Source of the DNA: Fimenecus sp052273845
GTDB lineage: Bacteria; Bacillota; Clostridia; Oscillospirales; Acutalibacteraceae
DNA length: 10,435 nucleotides
Assembly: GCA_052273845.1 (NCBI GenBank)
Contig: DAVZHM010000067.1
Coordinates: 1-10,435, forward strand
Direction of reading: 5' to 3'
The notes beneath the pieces are model-generated. The model was not told where the DNA came from and made no database searches. It was given only the letters and a program-made list of their open reading frames with translations. Positions 7,397 through 10,435 of the stretch are shown here, in pieces (the stretch's first letter is position 1; each line of letters begins with the position of its first letter). The translations under genes and the position numbers were made by a program.

Positions 7397-7444
7397 CGGC
7401 GTGCGATAGGGCCCAAGCCCTCTCGCGCGCCGAATTCTTTTTTT
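7397..7444 (+). terminator. Second terminator-like hairpin immediately before the amt ribosome binding site
   Basis: CGGCGTGCGA (7397-7406) pairs with TCGCGCGCCG (7423-7432), one G-U pair. A single mismatch is followed by an inner stem AGGGC/GCCCT with loop CCAA. Five bases after the stem come seven T (7438-7444), directly followed by GGAGGAG. The gap between stem and U-run is longer than in a standard terminator, so it may instead control access to the ribosome binding site. Confidence 0.5.
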
Positions 7445-7459
7445 GGAGGAGAATGGATT

Positions 7460-9178
7460 ATGGCAGATTTAATGGAAGCCGCAACTGAGCTTACTTTCGG
7501 CGTATGGTTTTTAATCGGCGCCGCGTTGGTATTTTTTATGCAATGCGGTTTTGCAATGGTGGAAGCAGGTTTTACCCGAGCCAAAAACGCAGGGAACATC
7601 ATTATGAAAAACCTGATGGACTTTTGTATCGGCTCGGTGGTATTCGTTACTCTCGGTTCGGGACTGATGCTCGCGGAGGACTATATTGCAGGCGTTATCG
7701 GTATTCCGAACCTTGATATCTTTACGAATTGGGAAACATATGACTGGTCAGGCTTCGTATTCAACCTTGTGTTCTGCGCTACGGCGGCAACAATCGTTTC
7801 CGGTGCAATGGCAGAGCGAACCAAATTCAGCGCATACTGCATTTACAGCGCGGTTATCAGCGCAGTGATTTATCCGATTGAAGCAGGTTGGGTTTGGAAC
7901 AGCCAAGGTTGGCTTAACAAACTTGGATTTATCGATTATGCGGGTTCTGCCGCAATTCATATGGTCGGCGGCACGGCGGCACTCATCGGTGCCATCTTCT
8001 TGGGGCCGAGAATCGGAAAATATGTTACCGGCAAAGATGGAAAAAAAGAAGCACGAGCCATTCCCGGTCACTCCATTACTATCGGCGCACTCGGTGTGTT
8101 TATTCTTTGGTTCGGTTGGTACGGATTTAACGGTGCGGCGGCAACGGATATTGCCACACTCGGCAAAATTTTCGTAACCACCACACTCGCGCCCGCGTTT
8201 GCGTCCTGTGCAACGATGTTGTATACATGGATTAAAAACGGCAAACCGGATGTTTCTATGACTTTGAACGGCTCTTTGGCAGGTTTGGTTGCTATCACCG
8301 CAGGGTGTGCAAATGTAGATGCACTCGGTTCTATCATCATCGGCTTGGTCGCAGGCGTTTGGGTTGTGGTCGTGGTAGAAGTTTTGGATTTGAAACTGCA
8401 CATTGATGACCCCGTCGGCGCGGTTGGTGTTCACTTCGGCAACGGTATTTGGGGCACTTTGGCAGTCGGTTTATTCACAACAGATGGCGGACTCTTCTAC
8501 GGCGGTGGTTTCAGACAACTCGGCGTGCAGGCGCTCGGTGTGGTCAGCATCCTTGCATATACTACCGTTATGATGGTGATTACCTTTGCTTTGATTAAGA
8601 AATTCCACGGACTTCGTGTTTCACCCGAAGAAGAAATCAGCGGTCTTGACAGCGTTGAGCACGGCTTGGCATCCGCTTATGCCGGCTTTGAATTTGCACT
8701 TGACCCGACGCTTGCAGAGTATACCGCGGCGCCCACAGATACACCTGTTCCGGTTGAAGTTGCGGTTCCCGTTACGGATGTTTCGACCCCGAAAGCGGCT
8801 CCCGCGGACGGCAAAAAGATTACGAAGGTCGAGATTATTTGTAAAGAATCCCGATTTGAAGCGCTCAAAGCCGCCATGGATGCGGTTGGCATTACCGGCA
8901 TGACTGTGACGAAAGTGCTCGGTTGCGGCATCCAGAAAGGCAAAACCGGATATTATCGCGGTGTTAAGGTTGAAAGCATGGATTTGAATCCGAAAGTACA
9001 AGTGGACATCGTGGTTTCTGCAGTACCTGTTCGTACTTTGGTGGAAGCAGCGAAAAAAGCGCTTTACACCGGCAACATCGGTGACGGTAAGATTTTCGTA
9101 TATGATGTTGAAAATGTAATTAAAGTACGCACCGGTGAAGAAGGTTATGATGCCTTGCAGGGTGACGAGCAGTTCTAA
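7460..9178 (+). CDS. amt: Ammonium transporter (Amt) with fused C-terminal P-II signalling domain
   Basis: The 572-residue protein joins the ammonium channel to its usual separate regulator. Residues 1-410 are a full Amt domain of about 11 membrane segments in the cytoplasmic membrane. It has D159 near the channel entrance, the pore histidine pair H167 (AAIHMVGG) and H325 (GAVGVHFGNGIWGT), and the cytoplasmic tail LRVSPEEEISGLD (385-397). Residues 411-451 are a Pro/Val/Thr/Ala-rich linker. Residues 452-572 are a complete P-II domain: GITGMTV, T-loop QKGKTGYYRG (492-501), K512, TGNIGDGK (537-544) and R557. The T-loop arginine that plugs the Amt pore is kept (R500), but the uridylylated tyrosine position is V504, and the loop is one residue longer than in E. 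coli GlnB. GGAGGAG lies 8 bases before the ATG. Control is probably by 2-oxoglutarate/ATP/ADP binding rather than uridylylation, plus the structured leader. Confidence 0.93.
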   Translation: MADLMEAATELTFGVWFLIGAALVFFMQCGFAMVEAGFTRAKNAGNIIMKNLMDFCIGSVVFVTLGSGLMLAEDYIAGVIGIPNLDIFTNWETYDWSGFVFNLVFCATAATIVSGAMAERTKFSAYCIYSAVISAVIYPIEAGWVWNSQGWLNKLGFIDYAGSAAIHMVGGTAALIGAIFLGPRIGKYVTGKDGKKEARAIPGHSITIGALGVFILWFGWYGFNGAAATDIATLGKIFVTTTLAPAFASCATMLYTWIKNGKPDVSMTLNGSLAGLVAITAGCANVDALGSIIIGLVAGVWVVVVVEVLDLKLHIDDPVGAVGVHFGNGIWGTLAVGLFTTDGGLFYGGGFRQLGVQALGVVSILAYTTVMMVITFALIKKFHGLRVSPEEEISGLDSVEHGLASAYAGFEFALDPTLAEYTAAPTDTPVPVEVAVPVTDVSTPKAAPADGKKITKVEIICKESRFEALKAAMDAVGITGMTVTKVLGCGIQKGKTGYYRGVKVESMDLNPKVQVDIVVSAVPVRTLVEAAKKALYTGNIGDGKIFVYDVENVIKVRTGEEGYDALQGDEQF

Positions 9179-9191
9179 TACGGAATGATGA

Positions 9192-9258
9192 TTCGGCGGC
9201 TCTTTTCAAAATGTGACAGTTCCTTTCTGCTTATTAAAAATCCCTCTGGGCCGCCGAA
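9192..9258 (+). other. Long-range stem downstream of the amt gene
   Basis: TTCGGCGGC (9192-9200) pairs perfectly with GCCGCCGAA (9250-9258), extendable to 11 bp with one G-U pair. The enclosed loop is about 45 bases, mostly A/T-rich, with no stable inner stem that I can see. There is no U-run after it, so it is not a standard terminator. It may be a 3' stabilising fold or chance. Confidence 0.3.
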
Positions 9259-9311
9259 CTTCATTTATATATTCTATAAGCCCCTTTTCATTTTAATTTA
9301 TTGCATCGGGG

Positions 9312-9350
9312 AAACCGTCGGGAAAGTTCTCGGCGGTTTTTCCGTTTTTT
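9312..9350 (+). terminator. Intrinsic terminator between amt and sigK
   Basis: ACCGTCGGGA (9314-9323) pairs with TCTCGGCGGT (9328-9337): 10 bp with two G-U pairs and a 4-base loop. Two further A-T pairs lie outside, and T-rich tracts follow at 9337-9341 and 9345-9350. It separates the transporter transcript from sigK. Confidence 0.85.
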
Positions 9351-9372
9351 GTTTGCTTTTTTGTGGACTTGC

Positions 9373-9399
9373 AAGATTTAACGGCGGTTCCCATATATT
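9373..9399 (+). promoter_or_regulatory. Possible sporulation (sigma-E or sigma-K like) promoter of sigK
   Basis: CATATATT at 9392-9399 fits the CATA-start -10 pattern known for sigma-E and sigma-K promoters. AAGATTT at 9373-9379 is a weak -35 candidate about 12 bases upstream. No good sigma-A promoter is visible here (TTGCAA to TATATT would need 19 bases). In other spore formers sigK is transcribed in the mother cell under sigma-E, which is why I looked for this. Confidence 0.3.
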
Positions 9400-9422
9400 T
9401 GAAGCAAAAGGGGTGTTACAAT

Positions 9423-10109
9423 ATGTTATTGGAATTGCTGTCGGCGATCAGTGCAAATATGCTGTATTTGATGTTGCACATCGAAGGGGCGGGTTCATTC
9501 CCAAAGCCATTATCCGCCAAAGAAGAACGGGCGGCGCTCGAACGATTTGCGGCGGGGGACACAGCGGCGCGTGATTTGCTGATTGAGCACAATCTGCGGC
9601 TTGTGGCGCACATCATCAAAAAATATTATTCCAATTACGCCGATCAAGACGATTTAATTTCCATCGGCACCATCGGTTTAATAAAAGGCATCAATACATT
9701 TAACGGTGACCGCGGAACTAGGCTTGCCACATATGCCGCACGGTGCATAGAGAACGAAATTCTAATGTATTTTCGCAATCAAAAGAAGTCGGCGCAAGAT
9801 GTCTCTATGAACGAACCAATCGATACGGACAGCGAGGGGAATCCCTTGACCCTTTCGGATATTATTTACACGGAAGACACCATCGCTGACGATTTGGACA
9901 CCAAAATCCGTATAGAGAAATTGCGCTCGTATATCCGTGCAATGCCCTCTGCGCGTGAAAAAGAAATTATTGTGCGGCGCTATGGGTTAGACGGGGCGTT
10001 TCCTGAAACCCAACGTGAAATCGCGGAAAGACTACACATCTCCCGTTCCTATGTTTCCCGCATTGAAAAACGGGTTTTGCAGGAATTGCGAAAACAATTT
10101 GAAGATTAG
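9423..10109 (+). CDS. sigK: Sporulation sigma factor SigK (pro-sigma-K), mother-cell late stage
   Basis: The 228-residue protein is a sigma-70 family factor lacking region 3, like SigK. Region 2 covers about 45-118, including the core DDLISIGTIGLIKGI (76-90) and TRLATYAARCIENEI (99-113). Region 4 with its helix-turn-helix is at about 176-225 (TQREIAERLHISRSYVSRIEKR). SFPKPLS at 25-31 matches the SigK N-terminal signature. Before it lie about 20 mostly hydrophobic residues, consistent with an inhibitory pro-sequence anchored in membrane and removed by SpoIVFB-type proteolysis, as in Bacillus; C. difficile SigK lacks one. The gene is continuous through the region interrupted by skin elements in some species. 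The start is ATG 9423 with AGGGGTG seven bases upstream. A longer in-frame reading from 9363 has no such site. SigE is the closest alternative. Confidence 0.9.
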   Translation: MLLELLSAISANMLYLMLHIEGAGSFPKPLSAKEERAALERFAAGDTAARDLLIEHNLRLVAHIIKKYYSNYADQDDLISIGTIGLIKGINTFNGDRGTRLATYAARCIENEILMYFRNQKKSAQDVSMNEPIDTDSEGNPLTLSDIIYTEDTIADDLDTKIRIEKLRSYIRAMPSAREKEIIVRRYGLDGAFPETQREIAERLHISRSYVSRIEKRVLQELRKQFED

Positions 10110-10131
10110 CCGCTAAATTTAAAGCGGTTTT
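10110..10131 (+). terminator. Terminator of sigK
   Basis: CCGCT (10110-10114) pairs with AGCGG (10123-10127) around an 8-base A/T loop, directly after the TAG stop and followed by TTTT. The stem is short, so termination may be partial. Confidence 0.6.
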
Positions 10132-10140
10132 GTGGTGTGG

Positions 10141-10167
10141 AAAATAAAAAAGCACGCCGAAGCGTGC
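10141..10167 (-). terminator. Minus-strand terminator facing sigK
   Basis: On the minus strand GCACGC and GCGTGC (10167-10162 and 10157-10152) close a TTCG tetraloop and are followed by TTTTTT, A, TTTT. On the plus strand the hairpin is flanked by A-runs, so it works only for transcripts coming from the right, that is from the repeat array or beyond. Confidence 0.7.
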
Positions 10168-10184
10168 AAAAAAGCGGACAGACA

Positions 10185-10278
10185 GACAATCCAAAATAAA
10201 AACCCCACCGGGAGACGGTAGTATTAACACCGAGTGTGCGAAAAGAATATACTTTAGGAATCTACCCGCGGACTAAAA
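10185..10278. repeat. Tandem repeat unit, copy 1 (conserved block)
   Basis: This 94-base block recurs 157 bases to the right. The two copies differ at five positions (10197, 10198, 10203, 10220, 10223); the last 55 bases are identical. It holds a stem CCACCG/CGGTAG (10205-10221), an alternative stem at 10220-10231, and a plus-strand promoter-like pair TTAACA (10224-10229) and TATACT (10248-10253) with 18 bases between. No open reading frame with a ribosome binding site lies in it. I do not recognise the family; it may be a small RNA or a mobile palindromic element. Confidence 0.85.
10224..10253 (+). promoter_or_regulatory. Promoter-like pair inside repeat copy 1
   Basis: TTAACA at 10224-10229 and TATACT at 10248-10253 are 18 bases apart. 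The predicted start near 10260 lies about 42 bases before the end of the terminator at 10275-10301, so a very short RNA could be made. The same pair occurs at 10381-10386 and 10405-10410 in copy 2. Confidence 0.4.
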
Positions 10279-10301
10279 AACAGTCCACCGGACTGTTTTT
10301 T
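10275..10301. terminator. Bidirectional terminator hairpin inside the repeat unit
   Basis: Six A plus CAGTCC (10275-10286) pair perfectly with GGACTG plus T (10290-10301), giving a 12-bp stem with loop ACC. The A- and T-runs make it a possible terminator in both directions. GGACT at 10270-10274 can pair with the same AGTCC (10282-10286), so two folds compete. Confidence 0.75.
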
Positions 10302-10317
10302 GCGCACTGCGGTGCGC
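10302..10317. other. Small GC-rich hairpin following the repeat terminator
   Basis: GCGCAC (10302-10307) and GTGCGC (10312-10317) form a 6-bp stem with a TGCG loop. It lies 24 bases before copy 2, much as the GCACGC/GCGTGC hairpin at 10152-10167 lies 17 bases before copy 1, so each unit appears to have one. Confidence 0.55.
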
Positions 10318-10341
10318 CGTCCTGTTCGATTCCACAGCACT

Positions 10342-10435
10342 GACAATCCAAAAAGAAAATCCCACCGGGAGACGGTGGTGTTAACACCGAGTGTGCGAAA
10401 AGAATATACTTTAGGAATCTACCCGCGGACTAAAA
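10342..10435. repeat. Tandem repeat unit, copy 2 (cut by window end)
   Basis: This is the second copy of the block at 10185-10278, offset by exactly 157 bases and about 95% identical. Its stems are perfect on both strands (CCACCG/CGGTGG and GGTG/CACC), unlike copy 1. The window ends inside it, so the array may continue. Confidence 0.85.

Larger units (their letters stand above)
7292..7459 (+). promoter_or_regulatory. Structured 5' leader of the amt/P-II gene (candidate attenuator or riboswitch-like element)
   Basis: Elements in order: an alternative hairpin ACAAC/GTTGT with hexaloop AAAGGC (7301-7316); a terminator hairpin (7309-7337) that shares its left arm with that hairpin; a hairpin at 7349-7372 with a CCGG tetraloop, an AACTTT/AGAGTT stem and GCA/TGC outside; a segment at 7383-7396 complementary at 13 of 14 positions to 7292-7305; a second terminator-like hairpin (7397-7432) followed by seven T; and the ribosome binding site GGAGGAG at 7445-7451. 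The long pairing would close a three-way junction around the first two hairpins, though the predicted transcript start (7298) would remove part of its left strand. Ligand or binding protein is unknown. Confidence 0.55.

Noticed and set aside
7292..7459. Assignment of the amt leader to the glutamine (glnA) riboswitch or a complete ANTAR target
   Set aside because: I cannot see the conserved cores of the glutamine riboswitch, and only one hexaloop hairpin with A1/G4 is visible where ANTAR targets have two. The leader is reported as unassigned.
10318..10341. GTTCGATTCC resembling a tRNA T-arm
   Set aside because: The flanking bases do not form the 5-bp T-stem, and no acceptor, D or anticodon arm is present.
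10185..10435. CRISPR array or integron attC sites
   Set aside because: The unit is 157 bases with conserved, not variable, interior sequence. There are no short spaced repeats, no cassette genes and no proper GTTRRRY core sites.

Overview
The window looks like a chromosomal segment of a spore-forming, Gram-positive member of the Clostridia. The evidence is an intact sporulation sigma factor of the SigK type, strong GGAGG-type ribosome binding sites, two TTG start codons, sigma-A promoters with 17-18 base spacing, surface and cell-wall proteins, and many intrinsic terminators. Genus and species cannot be read from the sequence. Six genes are present, mostly as single-gene transcription units, each with its own promoter and terminator.

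Left part (1-6234): (i) a very large exported protein carrying two different metallophosphoesterase domains and a degenerate C-terminal wall-sorting signal; (ii) a Cof-type HAD phosphatase with a TTG start; (iii) a membrane-anchored GH25 lysozyme with wall-binding repeats and a TTG start. The lysozyme ribosome binding site lies inside a terminator-like hairpin, which the gene's own transcript would begin within. Its 3' end converges on a YhcC-type radical SAM gene (minus strand), and the two share an 18-bp perfect dyad.

Middle (7124-9350): a divergent intergenic region, then an ammonium transporter fused through a Pro/Val/Thr-rich linker to a complete P-II domain. Transporter and nitrogen sensor are therefore one polypeptide. 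Its roughly 160-base leader carries an early terminator with an overlapping alternative hairpin, a second hairpin, a 13-of-14 long-range pairing, and a second terminator-like hairpin just before the ribosome binding site. This looks like a structured regulatory leader. I could not match it to a named riboswitch.

Right part (9351-10435): an uninterrupted sigK with a hydrophobic pro-sequence and its terminator. After it comes more than 300 bases without a gene, holding the start of a tandem repeat array: a 157-base unit, first copy full, second copy cut by the window end, at least 94 bases about 95% identical. The unit contains hairpins, a terminator, a sigma-A-like promoter on the plus strand, and substitutions that keep base pairing only in minus-strand RNA. 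I do not recognise this element. With the amt leader and the Amt/P-II fusion, it is the most interesting content here. Bases 1-100 show no gene.
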